Below, in pieces: positions 1-15,200 of a DNA stretch of 64,000 nucleotides (the first letter of the stretch is position 1; each line of letters starts with the position of its first letter). The notes below the pieces were generated by a model, which made no database searches, was not told the DNA's origin, and saw nothing but the letters and a program-made list of their open reading frames with translations. The translations under genes and the position numbers were made by a program. The DNA comes from Oxyruncus cristatus (taxonomy: Eukaryota > Chordata > Aves > Passeriformes > Cotingidae): positions 1,162,061-1,226,060 of the forward strand of contig VXAY01007011.1 in assembly GCA_013399855.1 (NCBI GenBank), given 5' to 3'.

Positions 1-141
1 GGAGCTATGAATATGTATAGCTTGGCAGGGGATGCATAAGATAGAACTACAGGAAGGATCTCTGACTGAAATTAGAATACAAGTCATTAGAAGAAACAAC
101 AAAATAGTAATTCTGGTATGACTTTTCCCTTTTGCCAACAG

Positions 142-226
142 ATGACGATAACTGCCCTCCTGACATATTTGCAGTGGGATTTGAAGAGATGGTTGAGTTA
201 AGTGCAGGCAATATTGTAAATGCCAG
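142..226 (+). CDS. SYNJ2: SYNJ2 exon: 5-phosphatase domain, [13 protein letters not shown]
   Basis: Acceptor ttttgccaacag, donor cag|gtaggt. It reads [20 protein letters not shown], a well conserved stretch of the inositol 5-phosphatase fold with the catalytic-domain Glu residues. It starts with two bases of a codon from the previous exon, outside the window. Confidence 0.93.
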
Positions 227-3200
227 GTAGGTAAAAAAAAACTCCAAACAACAAAAACCCCAAACCAACCAAATAAAAAAACAACCAAACAACTCCCTAC
301 CCCCTGCAACTCAAACCAAACCAAACCAACCAACCAACCAAACAAAACCCCAATAAAAAGAGCACCATCTTCCCCAAAGAAACCAGCCATGTTCTTTTTT
401 ATGGTCAAATGTATAGAATATTTCCTTCCAAGTCTCTTGGTTGTAATCATAGCTGGAAATATGTTTTCCATTAACAAATGTCACTGGGATGGTGTTGAAA
501 GTGGTCTTTCTCTGTGAACTTCCGTACAGTAGAATACACTATGTTTTCTAAGTCTCTTAAGTCTTTATGTTGGCAGAGAAGAATTCTAATGGTTGACATT
601 GGTTTAACACTTGTCCTTAAACCCCTGTCTGATGTTGTAAAAATGTGCTCAGTGACTACAAACACAACTGGCCTTCATGTGGAAATCCTAAAAGGAATGA
701 AACGTCTCTTTGGCTAATTGTATTTGTTAAAATTATGGCTAGAACAGGACTTAAAGGCAAAGCCTGAGCTTGGCATGTCAGCATGGACAGTAGGCTGTTG
801 TGTGTACTGGTTCTTTTGAACCTGAAGGGGAGGGAACCCTGAGGATAATGTTTCCAATGCTGATTCATCAGGCTGGCCAGTTAGTTGTCTGTTTTGGGAA
901 TGACAAGTTACAGCAGTGCTTAGTGTGTCTGCGGGGCTGGTGATACATCTGCATGGATGGGTTAACTTTGGAGATAGGAAGAGCTAAGTCTACAGATGTG
1001 AAGGTATATTGCACCCACTCACAAACCTTCAGCTAAGAACTGGCTGTGGGTAGCCAGTCATCTTCCAATCAGAAAAAATCCAGAGAAGATCTCCTCTTCG
1101 CTGTGAACACAAGAAATCTTACAAGTCATGAGATTGGTATGGGTATTCGCTTTTACAGTTATGATTGCTATAATCAGCTTCCAATTTCCCCCAGTGAATG
1201 GGTGTATTAAGTCTTGTAAGCGTGGATCTTTCGAACCCTAGTAAATAAAATCCCTCACACATCCAGGAGCAGGGTCACTGTTTGTGTGCTGTGCCTGGGC
1301 TCACTGACCCTACTAACTCTGGGCTGGCTTAGGAGGAGGTGTTACCTGTCTCTGCCGTACATCCTACAGCACCTCGAGTTCTACAGCCTAATTGGATGTC
1401 TGTAAACCTAAGGCACAGTTATCTGTTCATTTTATTGACTGTATGTGGGTTGGTTTGATTCCATTAAATGATTTTATGTTTGTTCCAGTACAACGAACAG
1501 AAAAATGTGGGGAGAGCAGCTTCAAAAAGCTATTTCCAGGACTCATCGCTACATTCAGCTGACATCAGCACAGCTTGTTGGTGTTTGTCTTTTCATCTTT
1601 GTTCGACCATATCATGTCCCCTTCATCAGGTAAAAAATGAACCAAACCAAACAAACAACTTCCCTCCCCCTCCACAAAAAAACCCCAGCCTGTGTCTTCA
1701 GTAACACCTGCTGTTGGAGTGTGGCCAGAGAGCATGGGAGTGATTTTTTTCAGCTTGGTGAGTCATGCAAACCTGGAACTTGGATTCTGGTCTCTGCTCA
1801 GTATGGGAGAGAGATATGTTTCCAGGAGGCAGCAGTCTGGAGTCCATCACCAGGCATGCTCCAGGTGGGCAGTTAGGGTGGAGCACCTTGTTTGGGTGCT
1901 GTCTTTCTGGAAAAGGAATGACCTGGACTAGTAAATCCAGGAGTGTTTGGTGCACCGAATGAAGGCAAGTGCCTTCCTCTGCTGGAAGGGCAGGTTTTAC
2001 TTTTGAACCCTCTCCTGACTCTTTCCTTATGGAAGCTGGTTTAGTTCTAAACCTGGAAAGGATGGTTGAAAAGGTGGAAAGAGGGTTGGGGAAAAGAGAC
2101 CTAATTTTGTCCCCTGACATTTTATAGCATTGAGAGCGAAGAGTATTTGTCTTGAGAGCTATTAAGTGTTTGTCTCCCAGATGCCACAGAGAACCAGAAC
2201 TATGTGCCTAATCAGGAGTGCAGAGCTGCAGATCCTCATCTTACTAGCACAGATATCCCTGGAGAGTGACCAAACTCCTCCAAGATTATCCAACCACAGG
2301 GAGATCTGCATTAAAATGCCTTTGCCTTGAGCAAGAATTATGCAGGCTATGTGTAAATGGTTAGGAAATGAATAATTAGCCAAAACTATCTTGGGCATCT
2401 CTCTGACCTTAAAACCCAGAATGATTCAAACAGTCTTCTCTACCCCATATTAGGGGCACTGATGGGCCACTGCATTTTGTGATTAAAATAACAGAAACTA
2501 CCTCTTTCTTCCCTCTGATCTCATATCTACTGGAAAGATCGGAACAGAGCTTGTTCAAACATCAAGTGCTGTAGGCCAGGCAGAGGAATGCAGTCGAGGT
2601 AACTGATGGTCTTGCATTGCCTTCCCAGTGATCTTTCTTCAACATGATTTGAAAAACAATCTTTTTTGTTCCCTGCTATGAAGCAGTCCAGAGGAGAAGT
2701 GTTTCTCTCGGTTTTTTTGACTTTTCACCTGGCTTACAAAAAATTTGAGTAATCCAGTAGGAAGTGCATGGTTTAAATGGAAATCAAAAGCAGAACAGCC
2801 CAGTGGCTCTGTCACCATTGTCAAACCGCTAGAAATTGGATGTAGCTGTTTGAAACTTAAGAGAAAAAAGGGTTTGATTTTAGTGACTAAGTTTCACCAT
2901 TTAATGCAAACGTGCTGTTACGTGTTACGTGAGAGTAAGCAAACCTAACCTGTGTGCTTGCATAGTTTGTCCCATATCTAGAAAAAGAAAACAAAGATGA
3001 TCAGAAGGGCAGAAAAAGGCTTCTGTGCTTGCAGAGATTGAAGAGATTTAGACGTAAGATGGAGAATAGAGAAATAAAGTGAGACAATAGCTGAAGTTTA
3101 TACAGCAGTGAAAGGATTGATGAAATACAAACAGTTGAGTTTACAGTGGGTTGTCTCAGCATAACCTTTGCCATGAATGCAAATCAGATGAATATCAATC

Positions 3201-6200
3201 AGGAGTTGGGGAGGCGGGCAGCAGGAAGGGAGAACTCTAAAGAGTGAAAAGACTGAACATGTGCTTCTTTCAGAGTGCTTAAGTCCCATTGTTTTATGGA
3301 AAACTTTGATGTTCTTCCTTTGCCTCCCTGAGGGTGTCTTCTGGTGGTGTCCTGCTGTGAGGAAAAGACAGGAAATTAAAGGGGGAGAAGAAAGATACAA
3401 ATGATGGGGAAGGAAGAGAGAAGAAAATGACGGGCGGGCGTGGGGAACAAGGACCTATAACATCCGGCATCATTTAGATCATGAATTTCTGAGAATACTT
3501 CAAATGAGACTTAGCAGTTTTCTGCATGCCCCTTCCTAAAATCAGTAATATTCTAGCACAGATCTACTTGACTTCTCTCCGGAAAGTAAAATTTTCTCAC
3601 TGGGAAGTACAGATATGGTGCTGGGCTTGGTTACGGCAATGATCTCATCATTTGCTTATCTGATCAGACAGCCATGCTGGATATCTGGGAGAAATTATCC
3701 TGAGAGCAGGTCCTCTTCTTTACCAAGTTATCTTTCTGTAGAAAAGTGAATACTAATCATGACATTGAAATACAGAGTAATTAACAACATAGAGAGGTAT
3801 GTTGTTAAGCAATTTGTCATCAGTACAGAACTGATTTTGGAGTTAGATATAAATAGTTGTATCCAATAAGCACTGATTTTATCGCATCTGATTTAATAAA
3901 CTATGGGTTATGATCTGTTGCTCTTTAATTGAATGAAAAATCCATCACGAACTGTGAAGTTGGGTTTCAGTACATGTGAACACTAATTAAATTGTTAAAT
4001 GTCTGAAAAGAAGATTCCCGTATGTTCAAAAGTAAAAGGAAACATAATAGTAAATTTAGTTATTATCATCATTTTAAGGATCATGGTAGAGGTAAACTTG
4101 AAAAGTATATTCTTGTAAAAATTCCCAGTATTTCAGAAATCAGGTCTTGCTGGTTTGTTTGGAAGGGACAAGTAGCGGAGGAAAATCTTTTCAAATAGTT
4201 TTATTTCTGTACTATTGTTTTATACTTAATTTGAAACATAAGTACGTGAACATCATCAAGAAACTAGAATATGTGCCTAAAAGCAGCAAGCTTTCTGGAG
4301 GGGAGAAGACATGGCATTGTAAACTGGCTTTTCCTTTATGTTGCAGTGAAAGTTAGTTGAATGTTTGTCCTTGCAGTCCTTTACTCTGTTGTCTTTCTAT
4401 TTTTTTTTTTTAATACAGGGATGTAGCAATAGACACCGTGAAAACAGGAATGGGAGGAAAAGCTGGAAATAAAGGGGCAGTGAGCATTCGTTTTCAGTTC
4501 TATAGTACCAGTTTCTGCTTTATATGCAGTCACTTAACTGCTGGGCAGACTCAGGTGAAAGAGAGGAATGAAGATTATAAAGAAATCACACAGAAACTCA
4601 GCTTCCCAATGGTAAGTGTGGATGTATGTACGCTAAAAACATGGGAGATAAAGGTGGTATCTTTACATTATGAAAGCTGGCCTCAGGATGTATTTGGTGA
4701 CAGATCATCAAAGAAGTGATCTCAGTGCCATGGAGAATGGGAAGAAAAGAAAACGGTAAAGAAAATGAAAAAAAAAATAAAAGAAGGAACTGTTTCACAG
4801 GAGACTAGATAGCACCCAGTATAGCACTTGCTTTACAAAAGTATTACTCCTTTCAAAAACTTGCGTTAGTGCGGTTCTTGAAAAGTCCTCAGCTATGCAC
4901 AGTTTTCAAGTCAGTCTTTCAGAACAGTTGAATTTAATTGACACATCTGTAAGGTGTCATGGATAAGATCTAGGTGACTGGTTAGAGCTGAAGAGCATGA
5001 TATTGATAGCTCTTGCTGTCACTAGTTACTGAGAATTCCTGAAAGACCATCCATGCTATTCAGTACACTAGTGCTTTAGCTGCTCCTGCTTGGGTATGAT
5101 ATAGTAGTTCTTGGTCACTGACATGGTACTTTTCATTCCTTTCATTTTGTCCTCTTGAATGTGTAAGTGTCAAGGAACTGCTGGCTTTTCTCAGAGTGTG
5201 ACAAGTAGGCGCTATTGGTCTGTATGAATAACTTTTCCCCGAAATTGTGTCAGATCAATCACTCTAGTTTTTTATTTCTAGCTTGTCTCCTCAGGCCAGT
5301 AGATAACCCACGGGATTTGATAGCAGTGCTCCTTTGCTTCCCTTAATGTCGATTGCTTTAATTTCCACAATGCTTCCTTTCTTGGACCTCTCCAGAGAGG
5401 TCCTAAGCCAGAGGTGGGGACGCGGGGGGTTGGACGAGTTTGTGTATTCTGGTTAGTCAGCAAAAAATGGCATTTAGGTTGCAAAGCATAAAATCTTACC
5501 TTCGTGTTGTTTGCAAGGTTTAGAGGCTTGGCACATGAAGCGTATCAATCAGTTGTTTTATGTAGGAGCTAATACTGACAGACTGGACATCCTGCATAGA
5601 CAATCTGTTCCAAATGGCCATAAAGTTGTGTTTATGGTAGTTTTTCTTTCTAATACCTTATTAACTGTTTGATGTCCTTTACATCTACAATAGCTAAGCA
5701 TACCTTGAGTGTATAACGCATATAAAGAGTGCCCTCTAGTGCTGTGATAGCAAGAGCTCCGTAAGGTTTTCCTAATAAATCTCTCGGGTTTGGAGGTTTA
5801 TGGCTTAACTGTGTCGGAGGGTGGGGGTGCAGGGTGGGGGGAAGATTGGTTAGAGGACAGGATACTAAATTTAGAACTGGAGTGAATTTTCATTGACGTT
5901 TTATTTCAATACATTTAAAAAACTATGACGTGCACCTAAGAACAAATTTGGACCTTGTTCTTACTCAGGAGCTTTGTTGCTGAATGTGCCTTGGTAGCAG
6001 AAATAAGTTTTCTGTTATATTTAGAATATGTAAATATATGCATGTGGAAGGCATTAGGGAAACAAACATATATTTTGAATATTCATGACAGTCAAATTGT
6101 GACTATAAAGCTGGGTTCCAGCTTAGACATACCTTCAGGAAAGAAGGGTCAGAGTCTGACACTTATTTACAAAATTCAGCTCAGTGGGATGCCAAAGACA

Positions 6201-9200
6201 GTGAAGGAACCATTCTATTTTACCACAAGATGAATTTTAACAAATAAAATGTGACAAGTGGGTCCACTCTTTGGTAATTCAAAGAGGCTGAATTGTACAT
6301 TTCAGTGCATTTTAAAGGCATTTTCATGAAGGTGATTTAACATTAGCGGTATTCTGTACCTCTGAACTAGGGGCAGAGCATGTTCTCACATGACTATGTC
6401 TTCTGGTGTGGTGACTTCAACTATCGCATTGACCTAACATATGAAGAAGTCTTTTATTTTCTCAAACGTCAAGATTGGAAGACACTTCTGGAATTTGATC
6501 AACTGCAACAGCAAAAATCCAGTGGAAAAGTAAGGCAGTGTGTCTCATTTTCTTGAATACCTGCGTGTTGCCTTGGTCTTGTTCCTTGAGAGAGTGAAGT
6601 TGTGTTTTCAGACCCTTGTTTGTAGCACACAAATGAAACAATTCATTTAAAAATCAGTACGTTATTTGTTTGCAAAGAAATTGATACTTCAGAATAGAAC
6701 CTACCTCATCGGTAACTTAATCAAAGAGATATTATTTATTTTAATAGATTTTTAAAGACTTCCATGAAGGGACTATTAATTTTGGACCAACATATAAATA
6801 TGATGTTGGCTCAGAGGCTTATGATACAAGTGATAAGTGCAGAACGCCAGCATGGACTGACAGAGTGCTTTGGTGGAGAAAGAAACTGCCTTTCGAAAAA
6901 ACAGGTGCGTAGGATCTTTCCTCCTTCTTTGTCTGCCTGTCCCACTCTGCTCTGCACTGGTGCAGCCTCGCTTTGAATTTGGTGTGCAGTTTGGTCCCTG
7001 CAATATAAGAAAGATATTAAGCTATTAGAGACCATCCAAAGGAGAGCAATGAAAATGATGAAGGGCCTTGAGGGGAAGCTGTATGAGGAGCAGCTGAGGT
7101 CACTTGGTCTGTTCAGCCTGGAGAAGAGGACACTGAGAGGAAACCTCATTGCATTCTGAAACTTCTTCACGAGGGGAAGAGGAGAGGCAGACACTGATCT
7201 CTTCTCTGTGGTGACCAGTGACAGGACCTGAGGGAATGGCCTGAAGTTGTGTCAGGGCAGGTTTCGGTTGGATATCAGAAAAATGTCCTTCACCCAGAGA
7301 GTGTTTGGCCACTGGAACAGGTTCCCCAGGGAAGTGGTCACAGCACCAAACCTGACAGAGTTCAAGAAGTGTTTAAACAATACTCTCAGGCACGTGGTGT
7401 GACTCTTGGTGATGGTCCTGCGCAAGGTGAAGTGTTGGACTTGATGATCCTTGATGGGTCCCTTCCAACTCAGCATATCTTGTGATTTTGTGACTGGAAA
7501 ATTGTTTTAGAATTAATCCAGAATTAGTGAATGGTGCTTCACTCAAGCAGATTTCTTTCTGCTTCACTGGATTAACTTGCAAAGATAGAAAAAGCCCTTT
7601 CTTCTTGCGTGTGTGAAAAAAGGCTTCATGCTACAGATCAAAAAGGTGCTGGGAGCTCACTGAGGAACTGAAAACACATCAGCTGTAGCAATATAGAAAT
7701 TATTCTGTTGTTATTCAACAGAATCCTTAGTGCACATAAAGTTCCCGTCTTCTAATGGCTAGATTGCTGTCCTCAGTAGATGTATAAGCAGTTTTCTGTA
7801 ATTTCTTCTGTCTTGGTAATTTTTAGGAATATTTCTGCTGTCAGCTGGGGGAGATTTCATTTAATTCGTGCTTACAAAGTACTTTGAGATCGTGAGTGGC
7901 CGGCACAACAGAAAGGCTGTTTTCACTTCTTATTCAAAAGTTACAGTTAAAAAATCAGAAGTATTTCTTTGTGTATCAAGGGACAGTTTTCAGACCGTGA
8001 AAAATCTTTCCCCCAATGTTTCTAAATTTGAATGAATTCCTATTAGAAGTGTAATCACTGGGGAATTAATTTGGTCTTTCCCTGCAGATGTGATTTTTCA
8101 CATGCCTGGGAACTTCTGCTTGGAATTTAAGTCATACCATGACTATGTTAAGTGTAAAAACTACAAAGCAAAACTAGGGCAATCAGGGAGTACATGTCAA
8201 TGTGATACAGTTATTCACTCTTATTAAAGGAGTGAAAAACAAAGTAAAATGAGGAGCTTAAGCCATTGATAAGAGATGCAATCGGGGGGGAAAAAAGCTG
8301 TGTGAGACATAATAAGGAAGTTAAGACAGCCCTCTTGTGCTGACTGTTTTCATTTTAGGAGAAAGAACACCCTTCCATATTTTCAATGCATATTCCTTAT
8401 TTTGTATGGCAAAGCTTGCCCCTGGGGGACTTTAGTATTTGGAATACACACAGAACATAGGATCTAACTAGCTGGTCTGCAAGAGTCAAGGGAGGTTCCT
8501 TTCTTTAGGTCTTGTAGGCTTCTCACAGCTATTTCACACAGGTATAGTACTGACGCCTTATCTGTTCACCCAACTTCTAAGCCCTGCAAAGCTTTTCTTA
8601 GTTCGCTACTGGAGTTCCTTTCCTTTACTGCTGGTGGCGAGGCTCTTCTGCCTCTCAGCTCTAATTGTTTTGGGTTGCTTCTTGTTACTGTTATAGGCTA
8701 AAAGACTACTTGCTTTCTGAGAAGAAGTTGTAGCCCCAGTGTGAGTGATTCGGCAGAAAAGCCATATTCCATATTAACTCATTTTCAGCTGAACAGAAAA
8801 GAGATAGTTATCCATTTGCCCAAACAGTGACCTAAAAACTTTCCTGTTATTAACAGCAATAGAATACCTCACTCTAGCATAATGTCTCTAACATAAGCAC
8901 TTTCTGTCACCTTAATGCGTTGCAAAAGAAGTATTTGGAGAGTGGATGTGCATGGGTTTGGTTTCCCCCATCTCTTGTGTATTATTTCTCTAATCCCTGT
9001 GTAATATTCAGATTTGCAGTGTAGTTTCCAAGTACAGTTTCCATGCTCGGTAATGGGACAGGAGGCAAAATACTAATATGACTATCAACCCAGAAAAGAG
9101 AGTCAGTACAGGTAATTAATTGGGTGACATTCAGGTCAGCCATTTTGCAGATTTCTTATTCTAGTGATCAGCTGTCTTGGTTGCACTCCCAGTCCTTTCT

Positions 9201-12200
9201 ATATTTTTTCTGTCTAGTCCCGAATTTGTAAATCTTTTAGGATACAAGCTCTTCCTTGAATGGTATATACAAGAACAAAAAAACCCCACCTTCCACTAAT
9301 GGGGTCTGTGAAGAGCATCCTAATAAAATAGTGTTTAACTGTTAGTAAAATTAGCTTTGAGTGAGTTTTAAATTGTGTTTTGTCCTGCATAGCTGGAGAG
9401 ATCAATCTTCTAGACAGCGATCTGAATGCTGATACTAAAGTCAGGCACACCTGGACCCCTGGAGCCTTGATGTATTACGGGAGAGCAGAGCTGCAAGCAT
9501 CGGACCACAGGTAAAGTCCTGTGCAAACAATCAGAGAAAGGACTGCCAGGTTAGAATGTGTCATACTGAATTCCACCTTCAGAGTGAGGGACCAAGTCTA
9601 ATTATAACAGCAATTACACCCTTATTCTGTGTTCAATTTTGGTGGGTTTTTTTTCCATCACAGTGAGTTTTGTACCATGGTGGCAAGTATCTACAGTCAT
9701 GTATTTATTTTTGTTGCACTATGATCTCAGCAAACACTGGATAAGTTGCAGCAACAGGTGTAGAAAACAGGGCTTTCTGTTGCTTGGTTTCAGAAAGCTC
9801 GACACCTAAGGAAGCTGCTCTGATGGACTTCCATTCCGCTTGCTGCAGGAGAGGGGGAGGTTGGGACTGTGTGACCTGAAGAGGTGTAAGACAGGCCACA
9901 TAGGGCCAGATTTGACCTCTTCACAGTAGTCAAGTGTGGATCTTCTGCACCTCCCTTAAAAATGGAGGTGGGAGAAGGAAGAAAAATCAAAGACCAGTGC
10001 TTCTGATTGATCCTTATCATTAACTTCTCTTCAGGGATATGAATGACCTTTCTTTGTTAAGCTTGGTCTCTGCTTCACTTCTGAGAAACAAATTCTGTAA
10101 TAAATACACTTCAAAAGGTCCCTTCCATTCAGAATAATATTTGTCTCACCCCTTGCACGCCCTGTGGAAATGCTACAATATTGTTCCTCCTAGCAGTGCT
10201 CATTGACCCCCAGGAGCTGTCTCTCTGCTTCTCATGATGCTCTTGCATGCAAGGAGTGTTCTGTATTCCTCCAGCAATGGAAGAACATGCCTCTTGCAAT
10301 CAGTTTATCTGTGTCAAGGCTTTGACATTGCTGTGTTCCAAAAAGCACGGTGGAGCTACTGCACTCATTATATAGGACCCTGAGGATGCAGTCTGTGAAA
10401 CATGGCTGTTACACATGGCTTTCTGCTTCAGCAAACTTGACTGCAAATACTGCTTTTTAATTACAGTCAGCAGGTTTGCTTTCCCAAAGTTTGTGCTAGA
10501 AAAAGGGCATAGCTATATCTTTGTGACATATGGAAATGCATTATGATTCACAGTGCTTAAGGAAATAGTTAATGCTTCCTATACATTTTTGCCCTTTACT
10601 ATCCCTTTCTACCTTTGCTGTTGTTGCTTTCTCATGCTCTGGTAATGAATATTCAAGAGCCATGTCTATTAAAATGAGGAGGCAGCAATTTTAACATAGT
10701 TATAAGAGCAGCCATTCCAGTTACTGCTCTATGTATGTGCAGGTGGAAATCTGAGAATGTGGATTGCATCCACTGAGATGAGTTTTACTCTTTGAGGCAG
10801 CTGTCTCAATTTTATTCACATCTAACTCACAGAGAGGTAATTTGTAAGAAATGACTCAAGAAGCAAGTTGGCAGCATTGGCAGCTTATAATGATTGACTA
10901 CATAAAAACATTATACACTTAGAGTACCTTGTCTTTAATTTTTGGAAGAAGATATCTTTATGTGGCCTTGTCTAACAGAAAATAATATATTTCCATCTTG
11001 ATCTGTAGAGATTTTGGGACACAGCTGTTTGATAATGAGTGAAGTATCATGGTATTTTCAGTCTGCAGGTTTGCCAAAAATGCTACATACAACTGTTATT
11101 TAAAATCCTTTATGGTATGTCCTCACTGCTATGTTCAGCTAATGCAGGACTGGGAAATATAACTAATAGTGCTCAAGGCATGATCTTAATCACTGCAGGA
11201 AAAATGAAGCTTATCTGCCACTTCTTGAAATAGATTTTAGATTTATATAAGCATTTCTTATTTTTAAATAAGCATTTCTCCTTTGTTTTGTGTAGGCCAG
11301 TGTTAGCTATTGTAGAAGTGGAAGTTCAGGAAGTTAATGAAGCTGCCCGTGAGAGTGTTTTCCGGGAAGTGTCATCTTTCCAGGGACCACTGGATGCTAC
11401 AGTAGTGGTAAATCTGCTGTCACCAACACCTGAAGAGAAAAATGAATTTCCTGAGGACTTGCGTACAGAGCTTATGCAAATGTTTGAGGATTACGGCACT
11501 GTTGTTCTGGTCAGGTAAGTTTGGGATCTGAAACGGCACATTATCTATTAGAAGCACAGACTAGAAAATCCCTTTTGTCCTGACAAAGCTAACTTTTTAT
11601 TGGAAAGTACTATGTTGAATTCCTTTACTGCATGTTGAATTCTTCATTAGAAATGTAATACAAATGTTTTGAATACCTTATACCTCACAACAACCTGTTA
11701 AGAAAATAGTCTAATAGCTCTCTTAGCTGAGTGGAAAAGAATTTTATTCAGGACAGGATCATAAAGCAGAGGCTTTGATGTAAATTATCACCTTTAGATT
11801 CAGGCCTCACTTCCACGCATTTCTGGTTCTGGTGGGTCCTCAGGCCCTGCTTCACCTCCTCCTCTGAGATCAGCTCTCTTCCACAACTCTTTCACACTCA
11901 GTAGGATTTCCTGGCTGGCTCTCCTTTCTGTTGGGGATCTGTTGCTGCTTTGGTAATAGCACAGCTTCTTGCAGTGCTGTCACCTGCTGGGTTTGAGAGG
12001 GAGAGCGTGATACCTTCTGGCAGAGCAGCTTAATTTCATTCTGATTGATTCTGTACAGGGCTCCAGCACAGCTGTGAGACTTCTGTTTTAAGAAATACAG
12101 GCAAAAGACCTAACAGTTGACCTCTGGGAAACACCATCAGAAACTTGTTTATGTTGTATTGAATCCATTTATTAATGAAGAAAGCTGATCACCTGTTGTA

Positions 12201-15200
12201 TAGTTTTGTGAAGTACCAGTATAAGCTGAGGGTTCAAAAGCAGCCCCACAGGAACAGCAGCGTCACCTTGCTTGTGAGGAAAACGAGCAAGAAAAGAACA
12301 TGCTTTGGTGGTTTTGGTTTAGTTTGGTTTTAATTGCTTTAGATCTTGGTGCTATACTAGTCTTTGGGAACATCGCATGTTCTCTGAGGTGAAGGATGTG
12401 CAGAGCCATAGAAGTTAGTACAGGGGGAGTGTGGATATTGGACTGGGTACCCCACCAACAGCTGCTGGGTTGTTTGTACTGCTGCTTTGGGGGCGATCCA
12501 GTAAAGGACAGGGTGCTGGGGTCACATAAGGGAGGATGGGAGAGAAGAGGAGCCCAACTGGCATTCATAGATCACCTACTCCTCCCCAAAAAACAGAATT
12601 GTGAAGGAAAATACAACTAAAACTAAATACATAGCTATATATGTATCATATATATATACACACACACATATATATATATGATAGAAAACTATCCTGCTTG
12701 CCTTTAAGGGTTTTATTCAACAGTAGAATAAAATGCACTGTTTTTTCTCCTCTGCCTTTTTTCACTAGGATCATTGGAGGTCAAATGCTGGTGACATTTG
12801 CAGACAGCAAGTCAGCTCTTCATGTTATGGATATAGATGGTGTCAAAGTAAGATTCTCTCAAACCTGTAAGAATAATTTCATAACAAATTTCTCAAAAGT
12901 GCCTTCTTAGAATGAGGTAGTTGAGTTTCTAGGTAAATCAAGTAGCATTATTTCAAAGAAAGTTAGTGCTCACAACGTCCTTAGCTTTCACCACTGCTGA
13001 GGCTTTCAATGCAGTATTTCAGTTTCAGGATGGCATGAGGTGACCTTTCATGGAGCTCCTAAGCAGTTCTTAGGATCTGGCCTCTGATACCACTGCAGAA
13101 TACACAGACTTGGTCGTTGTTCTGGCACTTGAAGAAGTTCTCCTGAGGTTCTGTGTGAATTCATACTGTTGCCAAAGCATCCTCATGATTGTGGTTCGGA
13201 GATTTTTCGTTTCTCTTAAGTGTATCGAATAAACTCCTTCTACCAAGCTGGAACAACATGATTCATTGGCCTCCATGGCGAATTCAGCACTAGCAGTAGG
13301 CGTTTACCTTCCCATCCCCTGCTCTTCCTTCCCACGCATGTACTCTGCAATTCATCAACCCCTCATTTTTGCTGACAAAACTGTTTGTAGGGCTGCCCTG
13401 TAAACTCAACACTGAAATAATGCATTTAACTCTCATTCTTTTTTAATATTTGCAGTTTTCTTTTAATTTGACTCATGCCACTGATGTAATTTATAGCATG
13501 GACTGAAACGAAATTGTATATGCCCAGTGTGTAAAGGCACTGGGAACCCGGGCTGGGAACTTTTCAAACTAACTTTCCTGTCCTGATATATCCACCTGGC
13601 TTGGATACGTTTCACCCCAAATGTCATAGAGCAACACGTATAGACAGCAGTAGTCATAATCTGTTTAATAATATAGTTTTGCATATACATCAACCATATA
13701 TGAGATTTTCTGGTCAGAGAGCCTCCTTACAGATGGCAGCAGGCAAACTCTGGTGTGTTTTAAAACTGCTGACCCAAAAATTGAAACCTCCCACGCCAAT
13801 ATTACTATCATAGTATCCTTTTGATGATATTTGATGTCTCACCTATTTCTCCAGTATTTCCCAAATGCAGCAGCAGTGCTTTTGAGCTGTGAAGTTCATT
13901 TTCTTTCAAGAATACTGCTACAGTCTGGAAAACAGGGTTATGGGGGTAGGAAGAGTGTTTCCTTTTCAATTAGCTTCTGAAGTTGCATCAGTTTCTGAAG
14001 CAATTGTACAATAGGCAGCATTTGCTTATTTTGTTCTGGTGTTCTTGTTTTGTGAAGTTGCTTGGCAAAGGGAAACAATTCTTTCTTTGCATTAGGTTAG
14101 AGGCAGAACAGTGAAGATCCAGCCCAAGACTAAAGACTGGCTAAAGGGCCTTCATGAGGAAATTGCTCGAAAACGGGACAGCGTTGTCCCCATGTCCCCT
14201 ACGGCAAATTCCCATCTTCTGGAAGAAAATTTTGACTTCTCGAGTTTGGACTACGACTCAGAAGGTAAGCAACAGGTTTCTAAGCAAAGTTGTGAGAAAT
14301 TGCTTCGCTGACTTTGATTGCACAGAGAAGGTACAGTGTGAGTGTCAGTGGTATCTTAATTTGTAACAAAGCCACGCTTCTTTAAGAGAGGATTGTAACT
14401 AAAGTCATTATTTGGCACTGTGCCTGGGCAGAGACCTGTTACTTAGGTCATCCTATCAATTTAGTGTTATGATATATGTTAGGAAATTCAGTGTATGGTA
14501 CAGTTGTCTGTATAGAGACACACTGTAATGAAACACATGGGTTGGTTACACAAGAATCTTCCCCAGCCTGTGTATTAAATTAATTGATAGTATAGGTTCA
14601 TTCATTGGTAGTATGGAGAGACAGAGAATGCATTTGCTCACTAATTCTGTGTTATCTAATATTTTAATCCAGGTGATATAGAGGATGAAGATGATTATTT
14701 AGATGACGCTTTGTGTCAATACCTAGTAGCAGACACAGCAGAAGATATGTCTGATGCGGACAAATCTGGACAAAACCCACGGCTCTATAAAGGTAAAGTA
14801 TCTACCTTCCTTAAAGTAAGACCTGAAGGTTTGTTGTTTGTTCTCCTGTTGTATTTTCCTATTCATTTTTATTTTCATTCTGGGTCCTCCTGTAGTACCT
14901 ACTCATGCCCAACTCCCATTGAGTTAGTGACTGTAACTGAGGCCCTCAGGCATAACAGCAAAAAAGCTTAGATTCTCCTTCTCTCTAGCCCAAGGCAAGG
15001 CAAGAGTGCTGAAAAATGCTGGTTTTCTTTTATAGCCATGAGAAACTAAATCTTTTTATCCATTTGATATTGTTTGGCACCAGAGGATGCAACAAAAGAT
15101 TGTATGTTATTTTCTTAGACCCAGTGCAAAATCAAACCAAAGGAATCCTGTTTGATTCAGTGATGGGCTCAGCTCTGTCCTTTGAGTAGTAGCAGTGTTA

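Larger units (their letters stand above)
9511..12768 (+). other. Two SYNJ2 introns (interrupted by exon 11296-11514)
   Basis: Only the TA/CA microsatellite at 12632-12682 stands out. Short open stretches on either strand look like chance. Confidence 0.75.

Noticed and set aside
1692..2120. 140-codon - strand frame and three + strand frames in a SYNJ2 intron
   Set aside because: Several frames are open together because stop-poor sequence is locally GC-richer. No family match.
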